This document shows positions 24,225 to 35,132 of a stretch of 64,000 nucleotides of DNA, piece after piece. The notes under the pieces were generated by a model. It did no database searches, had not been told where the DNA came from, and saw only the letters and a program-made list of their open reading frames with translations. The stretch comes from Acanthosepion pharaonis (Eukaryota > Mollusca > Cephalopoda > Sepiida > Sepiidae): contig CAHIKZ030000028.1 in NCBI GenBank assembly GCA_903632075.3, forward strand, positions 180,001 through 244,000, in the 5' to 3' direction. How positions within the stretch are numbered: the first letter of the stretch is position 1; each line of letters opens with the position of its first letter. The translations under genes and the position numbers were made by a program.

Positions 24225-24700
24225 GAAACAAGAGTGAAGAGAAGATGAAAGAAATACAAGAGAGACCAAGAGAAAAAAAAAGAATGGAAAGAAAGGAAAG
24301 GCAAATAAACAAAAGATAGAGAAAGGAAATAAAGGTAAAAGAAAATAGAGTATTTAAAAAAAATAAGAGTAATAGAAAAAAATGAGAGAAAGAAAGAAAG
24401 GGCAAATAAAGAAAAGGAAAGAAAGAGGAAAGAAAAGAGTATGTAAAAAAATAAGAGTAATAGAAAAATAGAAAAAATGAAAGAAAGAAGGGTAGAAATA
24501 AAGAAAAGGGAAAGAAAGGAAAGAAAAGGGAGAGAAAGGAAAGAAAAAGGAAATAAAGGGAAAAGAAAAGAGAGTATGTCAAAAAATAAAAGAGTAAAAA
24601 AACAAAAACAAAATAAAAACAAAAAAGAAAGAGAAAAGAAAAATTAAAAAATGATAAAACAAAAAGAGAAGAAAATATTAAAAAAAAAATGGAAATGAAT
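24225..24700 (+). repeat. Polypurine tract, about 475 bp
   Basis: The plus strand is almost entirely A/G with occasional T (GAAAGAAAGG, AAGAGTAATAGAAAAA). The GAGTATGT...AATAAGAGTAATAG segment recurs about three times, showing a degenerate tandem origin. Phe/Leu/Ser-rich reverse frames are artefacts. Confidence 0.93.
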
Positions 24701-24991
24701 AATAATACCAATTAGTCAAAGAACTGGAAATTAGAGATAGAAATAAAAATCTTCCAGATGACACTGGAAGCAGCTAAGATACTGAGGTGGGTGCTAGAGT
24801 ATTGTGAAGACTTGCTATCACTTAATTTTCAGAAGAAGCCACTTGTTATTATTGGTGTGAACACTCAACAACAACAATAATAATAATAATAATAATCTTT
24901 TTTTTTTTAAGAAGATAAATCAGATGAAAAATAAAACATCAAAAAGCAAAAACTGAATTAAAAAAATAAATAGGGAAAAAGAAAATCTCAC
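24701..24991. other. Simple-sequence-rich spacer
   Basis: Contains an (AAT)n run at about 24873-24895 and a T-run at 24899-24909. No gene. Confidence 0.5.
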
Positions 24992-25231
24992 CTGAAACAT
25001 GAAGGCAACTGTGAGAAAGTCTAGAATTTTTCCATCTAGAGCAAAATATATTTCTGGTCAATTTCAACACTTTCCAAGAGGCCCATACACAGCAATAGCT
25101 ATAATAAACACCCTGACAGAAACTGACCAAAGTCCAGCAACAATAATAATGATGGTAATAACAAGATCGAAGTTTTGGAGTGATGGGACACTTCCTGGTC
25201 ATAAACTGAGTAGACATGCAGGGGTCTATAT
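24992..25231 (-). other. Exon-like interval of 240 bp (uncertain)
   Basis: Seen: on the minus strand an acceptor (TTTTATTAATTCAG) ends at 25232 and a donor (TTTCAG|GTGAGA) starts at 24991. One frame is open throughout (79 codons), but its Cys/Tyr-rich product (CYYHHYYCCW) looks unnatural. A neighbouring frame gives a hydrophobic helix-like run (DLVITIIIIVAGLWSVSVRV) that is broken by stops. It could be a decayed exon, a non-coding exon or chance. I do not recognise a family. Confidence 0.3.
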
Positions 25232-25950
25232 CTGAATTAATAAAACAGCACATAAGGTTGGGGGGTTGGGTCTAATAAATCCTGGATCTGCAAAGACGTA
25301 ATTGATATGAACAGAATATCAAGCTTTTAATTTAGTTTAGCAATTTTTTTTTTTTTTTTAAATGTGGGTTAAGTATGTTCGACTTTCTGGAACTGCCCTG
25401 GGACAAGCCTCATCTGATCCCTTTGTTACAAGGATTTTTCTTTAACTTTGTCTTAAGAGAGCAGGTGGTGCTAAATTAGCAAAAGCCCTCAGCTGATCAT
25501 TCTTAATGTAATGGACGTAATGACACAACTACATGCAAAGACTAAGTGAAGAGGGCTGACATCGTTAAAGTAATTTTCTTTTTCTTTTATTTATTCTTTT
25601 TTGTGACCACTTACTAGCAACATTAGAAGATGGGAGTGGGGGTTGAAGCTGGTGGTACAAGGTAGCCACTGGAAAGAGACATATAATTATACACACACAT
25701 ACACACAGAATATGCTTCTTTAAAGTTATAAATGCACACATGCAAGTAAATGTAATACAAAGTCATTTGTCTCTATAAAAGATGATTTTTCTATTCATTT
25801 GTGAGCTGCAGATAGAATTGGACAAAATGGAAAAGCTTTTTAAAGATGCATTTTGCCGACAACGGAATGTCTTCAGGTTAGAATGAACAAAACTGTAAGG
25901 AAAATGCATTGGTATTTTTGAGGATAAGACACCTTCTGGTCATCAAATCT
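25232..25950. other. No gene recognised
   Basis: Relatively less AT-rich patches at 25380-25520, but no supported frame or repeat. Confidence 0.35.
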
Positions 25951-25987
25951 GATAAGGTAATTTAATTTATCATTAAATTACCTTATC
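25951..25987. repeat. Perfect 15-bp hairpin
   Basis: Arms GATAAGGTAATTTAA (25951-25965) and TTAAATTACCTTATC (25973-25987) are exact reverse complements with loop TTTATCA. Weaker pairing extends a few bases outward. Confidence 0.92.
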
Positions 25988-26050
25988 GGATCTTATATAT
26001 TTTCCTAAAATCTGATACAATGATCAAATATGAGAACTTTTCATCACCTC

Positions 26051-26053
<3 letters not shown>

Positions 26054-26105
<52 letters not shown>

Positions 26106-26185
26106 ATTTGTATGTGATTTGTTATAGTTATTGTGTGTGTGTGTGTATACTCACACACTAAAACAATTATTTGGCATTAGATATA

Positions 26186-26228
<43 letters not shown>
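26054..26228. repeat. Paired (TA)n and (GT)n microsatellites
   Basis: (TA)n at 26054-26089 runs into (GT)n at 26090-26105. A second (GT) stretch lies at 26132-26147, and another (TA)n at 26191-26228. Confidence 0.95.
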
Positions 26229-26230
<2 letters not shown>

Positions 26231-28039
26231 GTGTGCAGTAGACATAGAAATAGTCTCATACACACACGCACAACGCAATATACTGCCATATGTACCCACC
26301 CTCCCCCGTTAGAGACGAAGCAAAAGACAAGTCTATGGCACATGTGACTTCCTTTGTCAGCAAATTGAAAAACCTGGTCATTGTAATTTTCAAATGATTA
26401 TCCACCCATTTAATTACAAACCTAATGACCACTGGGGGGATTTTTTTTTCACTTCACAATGACACTTCCTGCTTTTATTATATTTTTGATTTTGTTTTAT
26501 TTTGTCTCCTTTGGGTTTCTTTTGTTTTTAGTACAAACAGAAACACAAAAATCTTTTCCTCACAAACGTTTTTATTTTTTAAAATTTTGAATCATTAAGC
26601 GAATACCAAAAAGAAAATAAAGCAAACTGTTACTAGCTTTTTTTGTTTTCCTTGTGATTATTATTATGTTAGTGGACCCACTTTAATCATCATCACCAAC
26701 AATCTCTACCCTTTTCTACTTCTCCATCACTATCCAACTATTATTAATAGTTGGTCTCTTCATTTTGCTGACAAAAAAAAAAAAAAAAAAGGAAAAAAGA
26801 GAAAATTTAAAATCTAAATTGTTTCTCCATTTAAAATTCTATATTTACTACATTATATATTCAATTTAATTAGTCATAAAAACTGACTTCAAAGTCTTAA
26901 ACTGTTTCCCTGTTACTGTCAGAAAGAAAGAGAAATTAACTATCAAGACACAAATGTTCCTTTCAAATTTATACAAATTGTGTGTATATATGTTTGCACT
27001 TGCCTTGAGCCCATACATAATTTAATTCAACAACAAGCCTGAAAATAGTTAAAAAAAAAAAAAAAAAAAATATGATTTAAAGAATTATATTCTATCACCA
27101 AATAATTTCTGAAAAATTCAATAAAATTTTATAATTATCTGCTTTTTTTAGGGTTTAAAAGATAAACATTTTTTTTTTTTCTTGTTTCCAACTTTATGGT
27201 TTTATTGCTCAGCTGAAGCTAGGGTTTGTCCAGATGAAGTGGGAGAGAATGTATTATTCCAAAGTGTTATTTCAAACTCAGTCAAATTGTGTGTGTTTGT
27301 ATCTACATTAAAGCACATTTATGTCACTCACACACAACGCATACATACATACATACATACATACACATATTCGATACATATATGTATACAAAGTCACATG
27401 CAGATGTTGTGTGTGATAGACAGCGAATCAGCTCTTCTTTTATAATATAGATTATTAACAGCATCAACCTTGGCCTTTCCATCATCTACTTTGCCGACCA
27501 ATTTACCATAATCTTTTCCTATTCGTATTGTATTCTTTTCAAATTTCGTTCACGATTGTTTTATTACGGTTGCTGATCAACAACATTTTTTTTTAAATTT
27601 TAACTTTTTCTTTTCTAAAAAAAGAAAATATTATATAAACAAAATGAAAAGATTATTCTTGTAACCTTTAAGATAGTCATTTTAACAATAAAATAGACAT
27701 GAATTTATTCCAGACAGCAAGTGAATGAGATTATATAAAAATAAATGGGTTTAGATAAATGCTAACTTTTCACTATTGAATCTAACTTCTCTTTCTTTCA
27801 TTCGTAGCTGTTTTTTACTTTTTTAATCTCTACAGAACGAAAAAATGGTGGAATTATAGAATAGGCACCATAATTAGAAATAAGCATTTTTAAAAAAAAA
27901 TATTTTCATATTACTATACATTAAGCACTCCAAATCCTGAATATGAAAAAAAAAAAAAATTAATAAGTTTGTTATATAAATTTATTGTAAATTGCCTCCC
28001 CTAGAGAAGTCAAGACAAAATATGTTCACACTTTCCATT
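26229..28039. other. No gene recognised; homopolymer and (ATAC)n runs
   Basis: Contains an E-box palindrome CACATGTG at 26339, A-runs at 26772-26790 and 27050-27070, a T-run at 27170-27180, and an (ATAC)n tract at 27340-27364. Otherwise AT-rich and featureless. Confidence 0.45.
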
Positions 28040-28215
28040 TCCAAGCATAGTCCTGGATATGACAAATAAACTACATCTGGTAGCAAGACCTCTGATCAAA
28101 AGATTGGAGGTTTTAAGAAGCATGGAACCATCTCTTAATAGTTGTTGTTCCCAGGTCCATCCTTATATCAGGGTGGTAGCACCTGTTAGGATCTCAGCTA
28201 TGGGCAAATAGTGAA
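28040..28215 (-). repeat. Dispersed repeat family D, minus copy
   Basis: The reverse complement matches 49120-49330 in order: GCTGA..CCTAACAGGTGCTACCA, GGTGGACCTGGGA, GGTTCCATGCT, CCTC/CCTCCTGATCAGAGG. Its outer edge forms an inverted pair with 28965-29015. Confidence 0.75.
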
Positions 28216-28914
28216 CCCTCAAACAAAAACAAAACACTATGAAAGTATAAAAATATATTCTTAAAGTAAAAATACCAGCAATACATTTTTATATAAAAAA
28301 AAATTAACAACCACACATTTTATCTGTAATTGTAGCCATAAAACTGTATTAAAAATATTTAGATTTTGGCTTTAAATAACCCATAGAGGTGTTGATATGC
28401 CACTAAACAAAATTAACCAACCATTTCCAAGCAGCTGCAAAATAGCATTTAGTCATTTATTTTAAAAAAAAAATTCATATATAATAATATTAATTAACCA
28501 CTTCAGATTATGAATTAAAAATTTTTTTTTTTCAATTTCAAGAAATCACATGGTATAACTTTTTTTGTTTTGGCTTCCATATGGGGTGGGGGTAAGGAGT
28601 CAATTTACAATGAATTTACAGAGTAAAATGTGACCCTCTATTAACTTTTATAAAATTAAATCTAAAAAGCATTGTTTTAATATGCGTAATCTCGAGTACT
28701 TAATCTGAAAATAAATTTAGAAAAAAACGATTATTTTTGTCCTCAGTACATATTCTTAAACTCCACCAGAATAAATTAAGATACCATGATAATTCACACA
28801 TTTGTATGTGTTTATATGGAGGTGGGGCACTAAGAGATGAAAACACAGAATGGCACATGGATCACATTATGCTATGTCCCATAAACTGTTAAGGTTGTAA
28901 GGTCACATGATGTT
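28216..28914. other. Spacer between inverted family D ends
   Basis: AT-rich DNA of about 700 bases enclosed by opposed family D ends. No transposase-like frame was recognised in it. Confidence 0.4.
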
Positions 28915-29020
28915 CTTCCAGGGACATGCAGAGGTTTGGTAATACCTGGGACCAACTCCTTGGGAGTTCACTATTTGCCCATAGCTGAGATCCTAACAGG
29001 CGCTACCATAAAGTTACAGT
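28915..29020 (+). repeat. Dispersed repeat family D, plus partial copy
   Basis: Contains the exact reverse complement of the 32-base edge of the minus copy (GTTCACTATTTGCCC, then ATAGCTGAGATCCTAAC) followed by AGGCGCTACCA. Together with 28165-28215 it forms inverted arms around about 750 bases. Confidence 0.8.
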
Positions 29021-29717
29021 CTGTTTTTGTCATATAAACTGTGGATGTTGAAGTGAGCCCTTCTGATTGAGTTAAAGAAATGAAGTTCCGACAGGGTACA
29101 ACAAAATCAATCCAGTTCTTTATTATTAAATTTAATAATACAACAAAATCTGATTACTACTAAATCCTTTATCAGTCATGACAGACTGAAATCCTTTTAT
29201 TACTACATCTACTATGACAATTGTTATTTCTTTCACTTGGTTTGAATTAGCATACAGGTGTCAGCACTAAAAGCATTATATTTTCCTGGGAGATACTCAA
29301 GGATTACCTCCACTCCTACCATTATTTCTTAACAATCAGACATTTTTTTTTCAAAGGACACTCGATGGAAGGAATCATCTTAAGTATTAGAAAAAACAGA
29401 AGAAGGGTAGGGAATATTGACATAAATTCAGCAGTAAAGTGAATTAAAAGAGTGACTATTCATGAAAACAGATTTGAAATCTGAGTAAAATGCCACGCTT
29501 TTTGGAATCAGGTTAAGTTGGAAAAGAAAAAAGGACAGATTAGGACTCATTTTCTGCTTAAGATATTTTCTTTTCTTTTTTGACAACTAATTATTTTGAA
29601 TCTTACAATATAGTAAGGCAGAGCTTTTCTTATTCTCTTAAATATCTCAATACCATACAACAGCAACTAACTACCACATACAATAATAAATAAAACAATG
29701 CCTTATATGATAGTGAT
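29021..29717. other. No gene recognised
   Basis: AT-rich. No supported feature. Confidence 0.4.
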
Positions 29718-29718
29718 G

Positions 29719-29756
<38 letters not shown>

Positions 29757-29994
29757 GAGGAAATGCTGAAAAGTTTTCAGTCTGACCACTTTCCAGAATT
29801 AATATTTCAGTGATGAAATATCAGAATAATGATTTTTTGGAAGTGGGTCAGGATTAAGGATTTTCAGTACTCCTACATTGTTGTTATTATCAGTGTTGCT
29901 TTTATTATTATTATTATTATTATTGCTGTTATTATTGTTGTCATTATTTTTGTTCTTGTTGTTACTATTGTTGCTGCCATTATCATTGTTTTCA

Positions 29995-30025
<31 letters not shown>

Positions 30026-30185
30026 ATGAGAGGACAGCATAGCAACAAAGTGATAGAAGGGGTATAAATATACAAAGCCCAATATATCAATCATGATATC
30101 TAGTCTGATAAGAGCATAACGGACACATGCATCACAGCCAAATATGTACTCTGTGGTGACAGGTTTTGATATAAACTATTATTCT

Positions 30186-30217
<32 letters not shown>

Positions 30218-30247
30218 TTAAATAATAATAATAATAATAATAATAAT
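29718..30247. repeat. Cluster of triplet microsatellites
   Basis: (ATT)n at 29718-29756, ATT/GTT-rich blocks at 29880-30026, (CTA)n at 30186-30217 and (AAT)n at 30220-30247. The Ile/Val-rich frame here is an artefact. The family F fragment sits between them. Confidence 0.95.
30040..30175 (+). repeat. Dispersed repeat family F, partial copy
   Basis: Matches 20740-20870 (GCCCAATATATCAATCATGA, CTAGTCTGATAA, CACATGCATCACAG, GTGGTGACAG). Both copies sit next to ATT-type microsatellites. Confidence 0.7.
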
Positions 30248-30552
30248 GAAGTATTTACTTGGCTTAGGGTTGAGTTAATTTGATAGCATTTACTGACTAT
30301 TATTAGGAAATGGAAGAGTTATGCCCTATTTAACATCTGCCATCCAGATGAAACAATTATGATAATTAACTATTGTTATATACTTTCCTTCTGTCCAATC
30401 ATCTTTTAACAAAAATGGGGGGGGGGGAAGAAACAATGGTGCAGAATTTCAAACTTGTGTAATATTATATCTTTTCAGCAACACTAATATAAAAATTTAT
30501 CACAACATATGTTATCAACCAGTTCCAAGTTATAAACAAAATTATTTATTTT

Positions 30553-30880
30553 TCATGTCATGGCCCAGTCGATAAAAGTATTGGTTGGCCGATCCGAAAG
30601 AGCCTTGACCCAAACAGTGGCAAGTTCAACACCTGGCCACAGCAGAGGGAACAAAAACTTGGAGAGTTGAGTTATTGAATTAACTAAAACTGAGATATCA
30701 AAAGGCATGGTATGTGGAACTAGAACAATCTACACCCATGGACTAAATAAAAGGTTTGGGTTGAAATTCAAACAAATATCACTTGAAAAAGGCTGGAGCA
30801 TACAGTGGCCGAAATGTTGTGAACATGGCAATAAAGATGAGTACAACAGTGTAAATACCTAATCTCAGAAATATAGACAA
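30553..30880 (+). mobile_element. tRNA-headed SINE, complete layout
   Basis: The head at 30555-30640 has an A-box-like GGCCCAGTCGATAAAAG and a B-box-like GGCAAGTTCAACACC. The body at 30720-30790 contains CTAGAACAATCTAC and ACTAAATAAAAGG. The tail contains GGCTGGAGCATAC, GGCCGAAATGTTGTG, AAAGATGAG and GTGTAAATA. It ends near the motif ATCTCAGAAAT shared with other tails. Confidence 0.75.
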
Positions 30881-31089
30881 GTGTAAAAGGATAAAGTCAT
30901 CTTTTTGAGATGTTAGATGATAGCCAACAGATTTATTATGGGTACTATGCTTATTATAAGCAAGTGACAATTCCTTCACACTCTATATCAAGTATAGGGT
31001 CACAACCACACCATGTTAGTGTCACTGCTATGGTTTCTGTACCAAGTAGGCTTTTTACTGAGTGGAGTTCCCAGTCCCATACCAATTTT

Positions 31090-31904
31090 TTATAAGACAA
31101 TTCCTTAAATATACAGCTTAAGATCACTCAAATCCATATTCTCATATTTGTTTCAAATGACAAATTCATGACAATTTTTTTTAATTTAACTTTAAACAGA
31201 TTTATATTGCTTAAGACTTTTCTAAATTTCAAACAAAACTTATTCAAAAGATACATCATATTTCCAACCAAATACATTGAAAACAAAATTATAATATATT
31301 CCTTTCATCTGTATTTATGATTTGCTTCATAAGAATGTTTATCTACATACTCCAAGTGAAAAAAAAAAAACATTCTTTTAATATAACATTCTTTTCAATA
31401 GAATAAGTTCATGTGGTCTGGCAAGTATGAAAGAAATAAGCATATTAAAAAAAACACACCTGCATGTATCTAAATAGATCAGTGAAAATCCACCTTCTAT
31501 GCCTTTTCACTTAAAATTTAATAAAATTCCTTATGAATTCAACAGAATACCAATTATCAGTCTTGTTTCAAATTCCTAAAATACCTGCCTGAAAAACAGA
31601 ACATTTAAATAAATTTTACTTGCAATGAATACTGATCATGCATTTTTGAGTTTTGATTTTATATCTAAATTATACAAATTTAATAATTTTCAAATGAACA
31701 CTCTGACTTGCATCATTTTGTTAAAGATTTTACAAGTACACAGTTTTATTGCATGTAAAAAAAAAAAAGGTAGTGCAGTACATAGTTCAGTGGAGATGAC
31801 ACCATAGTGATAGGAGATAACAAAATAAAACTAGGAATTCCTAAGCAAGGTAATAAAAGAAAGAAGGAAGAAAAGACTAACCATTAATTATAAGAAGACA
31901 ATGT
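31090..31904. other. No gene recognised
   Basis: AT-rich, with A-runs at 31360-31370 and 31758-31769. No supported feature before the LINE remnant. Confidence 0.4.
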
Positions 31905-32540
31905 ATGGACATCAGCAAGAAGAAAACCCAAAATGAGAGTCAAAATCAAGTAAATACAGAAATTAAATATTTGGGAAGTGTTTTAACAGATGACAAAAAA
32001 TGTGATACAGAAATCCAAAGAGGTTTTGGAATAACAAAAGATGCCTTCCAAAAACTAAACAAAGTATTAAGCAACAGGAAAATTTTGTTGGAAACAAAGA
32101 AAACTGTTTTGATTGAACTTGCTAAGTAATATCAATCCTCCTATATGACAGTGAATATTAGACTATTTCCACACAGGTGAAGAGGAAATATGAAGCAAGA
32201 GAAATGTCGTTGGAAATGCTGAGAATGCCATGGACAGAGCATGTGAGCACCAAGGAAGTGTTAAGGAAAATGGGAATAAAAGGAATACTTAGAGTCTGGG
32301 ATAGAATTTGACACTCACAGGACATAGTGAAGACAAGAAAGGCAGAGGGAACCAATGAGTAACTGACCTAATGAGCTTGTATAAATGGATAGCAGAACAG
32401 GGTGTAGGAGGTATAGTAAAAAGTCAAACTAAGAGCTACAAAAGACAGGATGTTGGGGAGAGCCATGATAACCAATGTCCTAAATGGGCATAGCAGATAA
32501 AAAGAAGATACGATAAATGACCAGATAATTCCAAAGTTAG
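31905..32540 (+). pseudogene. RTE-like LINE polyprotein, C-terminal remnant
   Basis: The LINE polyprotein combines an AP endonuclease and a reverse transcriptase; this copy keeps only the region after the RT palm. Seen: NTEIKYLGSVLTDDKKCDTE starts near 31955, followed by AFQKLNKVLSNRKILLETKK. The YLGS..TDDG..TEI.RR and AK.AF..L..L blocks are characteristic of the thumb region of RTE/CR1-type LINEs. The frame breaks at 32129. Decayed blocks follow, corresponding to a CWT/TQ.KR segment, MLR.PW.EHVS and MGIKR, and a final WIAEQ...KSQ tail at about 32380-32470. 5'-truncated, with several stops. Confidence 0.85.
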
Positions 32541-33195
32541 TTTTATATATAATAGACAAGTGGTTGTAAATTCAGATTTATTGTTTTCGGTCTCCAACAT
32601 CATCCCCCAAATAATTGAGATGAAATTCACTTTAATAATGATTATGCTTGATATCTGGAATGTTATCTGATATTTTTTCTACAGAGTGTGACATTTATTT
32701 ATTATTATTGTTTTTTTTTTTTTTAAAGCTGATTCAATGAATTTTTAAAAACACTGTTGGGCAAGTCATACATGTGAAAGTGTGAGATTACACAAGACTG
32801 GTTTTTCTCACAAAAGGATAATGCTTTTTTTTTTAACATCAAATTTTCAAAGAAAGAAGTGACAAGCAAACTAACAATTTGCAAGCAAGTTGTTTGTTAT
32901 GTCAGGGAAAAAAACAATTTTAATATAACTTTGTTAAATACTTTCTAAAAGAGACATAAGTACAAAGACCATAAAAGGAAAACAGTTGTGACTCACTTTA
33001 AAGAATACCTAAAAAATATATTTCTTTTGATTAACACCTTCAGTGCCGACATATAGAAATTAACATAGGCTTATCTAGGTGAAAAGTAAAACAATGGGGA
33101 TTCCCCCAGATGCTAAATAGCACAGATAGAAACAGTGGATGACAAAATGAAGACAAGGCATAAATTTCAAACAGGGGATAATAATTAATGCCGTC
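32541..33195. other. No gene recognised
   Basis: AT-rich with T-runs. No supported feature. Confidence 0.4.
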
Positions 33196-33353
33196 TGAAG
33201 GGGAAGAATAATAAGGGGTAAATATTGCATAGAGATCTGAAGAATAGAAAGCTGTAGAAAGTCTCATCTTGAAAGTACACAGCATATGGAAAAAGAAGAA
33301 GATAAGTAAAGAAAGAAAGAAGTTTAGATAATTTCTTTAAATAGCAATGATAA
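33196..33353 (+). repeat. 158-bp duplicated segment, copy 1
   Basis: Aligns without gaps to 34975-35132, with three substitutions seen near its 3' end, giving about 98% identity. No terminal repeats or A-tail are evident at its edges. Confidence 0.92.
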
Positions 33354-33508
33354 CAATGTATTAATTTATACAACATTTAGCCAGGTCAAGGCTAAATTAG
33401 AACTTACTAGAGAAAAAAGAAACATCATGAACAGATTTCAAAACTGTAATATGAAAATGACTGATCTAACCACATGATCAAATGGGGAGGATGTGGAAAG
33501 CTATGACC

Positions 33509-33586
33509 ATGTTTAGAGTGTTATACACTCACATGTTTAGAGTGTTATACACTCACAATGTTTAGAGTGTTATACACTCACAATGT
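33509..33586 (+). repeat. Three tandem copies of a 24-26-base unit
   Basis: The unit ATGTTTAGAGTGTTATACAC, then TCAC, is repeated three times nearly perfectly. Each unit holds a small hairpin, GAGTGT-TAT-ACACTC. Confidence 0.93.
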
Positions 33587-33660
33587 GTAAACAGATAACA
33601 TACTTTTGTTTTTGATATAGTGAACTAGATCACTGCAAACTAAATTGAGGCAATGAAGAA

Positions 33661-33735
33661 TCTGCAGGTATAGCTCAGTTGTGAAGCAGTGAACTTTAGT
33701 GGCCAAGGTACCATATTTGATGGCATACAATTGTG
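33661..33735 (+). mobile_element. Possible tRNA-like SINE head (weak)
   Basis: GTATAGCTCAGTTGTGAAGC resembles an A box and is similar to the head at 3316. The B-box region is poor. Confidence 0.3.
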
Positions 33736-33989
33736 CCCTATTTATATTTAATATTGTAGAATTAGAATAGGTATACATACAGCAGGAACTCCTACAGTAG
33801 TTAGGTGCAATTGTTATCTAACCTCCTCATCCTCATAATCTTCACCTCCTCTTACTGGGTGAACTTTTAGTAAAAATAAAAGGTACCAAATATACCTGAC
33901 TTATACTACAAAAGAGATTATAAAAAAATAAACAAAAAAAATTTCAGGATAAATGATATCGTATTTGGTAGATTTCATAGATACCAAGG

Positions 33990-34165
33990 TTCAGCTGATT
34001 TTTTTCAAATTCATAGACATAAACAACAGAACAAGAACAATCTACTCTGTAGATTAAATAAAGGGATCAGTTTGAAATTCCCTGAAAGTTACCTGGATTG
34101 ACAGATACTTGAAGAAGGCCTGAGGACACAATGACCAAAACATTATGATAATAACAAAAGAGTTT
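33990..34165 (+). mobile_element. SINE body and tail fragment
   Basis: Contains the body block AGAACAAGAACAATCTAC, then TAGATTAAATAAAGG, and the tail block GAAGAAGGCCTGAGGACACA, AAAACATTATGATAATAAC. The tRNA head is missing. Confidence 0.65.
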
Positions 34166-34387
34166 TTCTCTGTATTGATTCAAAATTTGATGGCGATGAG
34201 AACATTTAAATTATTTTTTTATATTTTCAAAATACTATTTTGATTAAAGATTTATGTCTATACCTTTATTTTTCTTCTTTTTTTTGTTGCTGTTTATACC
34301 TTACTCTTTTGAAATATAATCAACAAAGTAGTATGTCTAAGGAAAGCTCATTTTGTTTTTTGGTTTGGCTAATTTGGTTTTTAGTAC

Positions 34388-34514
34388 TGCTCAGCAGATA
34401 TATGGCAGTGAATGCTGGATATTTTCCTCACAAATGAAGAAAAGACTTGTAGTAATTGAAATGTGGTCCAAAAAAGAATGCTCAGACAGACAGATAGTAG
34501 ATATGAACAGACTG

Positions 34515-34558
<44 letters not shown>

Positions 34559-34974
34559 GCTTTCAAAAGAGTAAACCGCATATTAAGAAATAGGAAAAAT
34601 TCAATAGAAATAAAGAAAGCAGTTCTGCCAAATAGCAGGGCTGATATTACATAACAGTTGTAATATCAGTCCTCCTATTTAGCAGCGAATGCTGGACAAT
34701 CTTCTCACAGATGAAGAAGAGACTTGAGATAACTGAGATGTTCTAGAGAAAGATGCTGAGAATACCATGTACTGAACATGTAAGCAATGATTAAGTGAAA
34801 ATGGACACAAAAAGGATACTTATTTTTATAATCTGAAAAGAGTTGAAAGTGTTATGACACATGAGGAAAGAAGGCTTGGAAAACTTTACACTCACAGGAC
34901 ATACTGAAGGCAAAAGGGATAGAGAGGAAACAGTGAGTAACCTACCTTATGTAAATGGATGGCAGAACAGGGAA
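34388..34974 (+). mobile_element. RTE-like LINE remnants split by a (GATA)n tract
   Basis: 34400-34490 carries GTGAATGCTGGATATTTTCC and ACAAATGAAGAAAAGACTTG. After the (GATA)n tract, 34560-34970 restarts slightly upstream in the element with GTAAACCGCATATTAAG, repeats the GCGAATGCTGGACAATC and CTCACAGATGAAG blocks, and ends at GATGGCAGAACAGGG. So two partly overlapping copies of the same LINE region lie side by side. The second is cut exactly where the 158-bp duplication begins. Confidence 0.7.
34514..34558. repeat. (GATA)n microsatellite
   Basis: About eleven GATA units between two LINE fragments. Confidence 0.97.
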
Positions 34975-35132
34975 TGAAGGGGAAGAATAATAAGGGGTAA
35001 ATATTGCATAGAGATCTGAAGAATAGAAAGCTGTAGAAAGTCTCATCTTGAAAGTACACAGCATATGGAAAAAGAAGAAGATAAGTAAAGAAAGAGAGAC
35101 GTTTAGATAATTTCTTTTAATAGCAATGATAA
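34975..35132 (+). repeat. 158-bp duplicated segment, copy 2
   Basis: Near-identical partner of 33196-33353, offset exactly 1779 bases. Here it abuts the truncated LINE tail at 34974, suggesting this is the inserted (derived) copy. Confidence 0.92.

Noticed and set aside
24130..24711. Reverse-strand Phe/Leu/Ser-rich open frames of up to 193 codons
   Set aside because: They are the reverse complement of a polypurine tract; low complexity and no domain.
29829..30094. Ile/Val/Thr-rich frames as membrane proteins
   Set aside because: They are translations of ATT/GTT triplet microsatellites.
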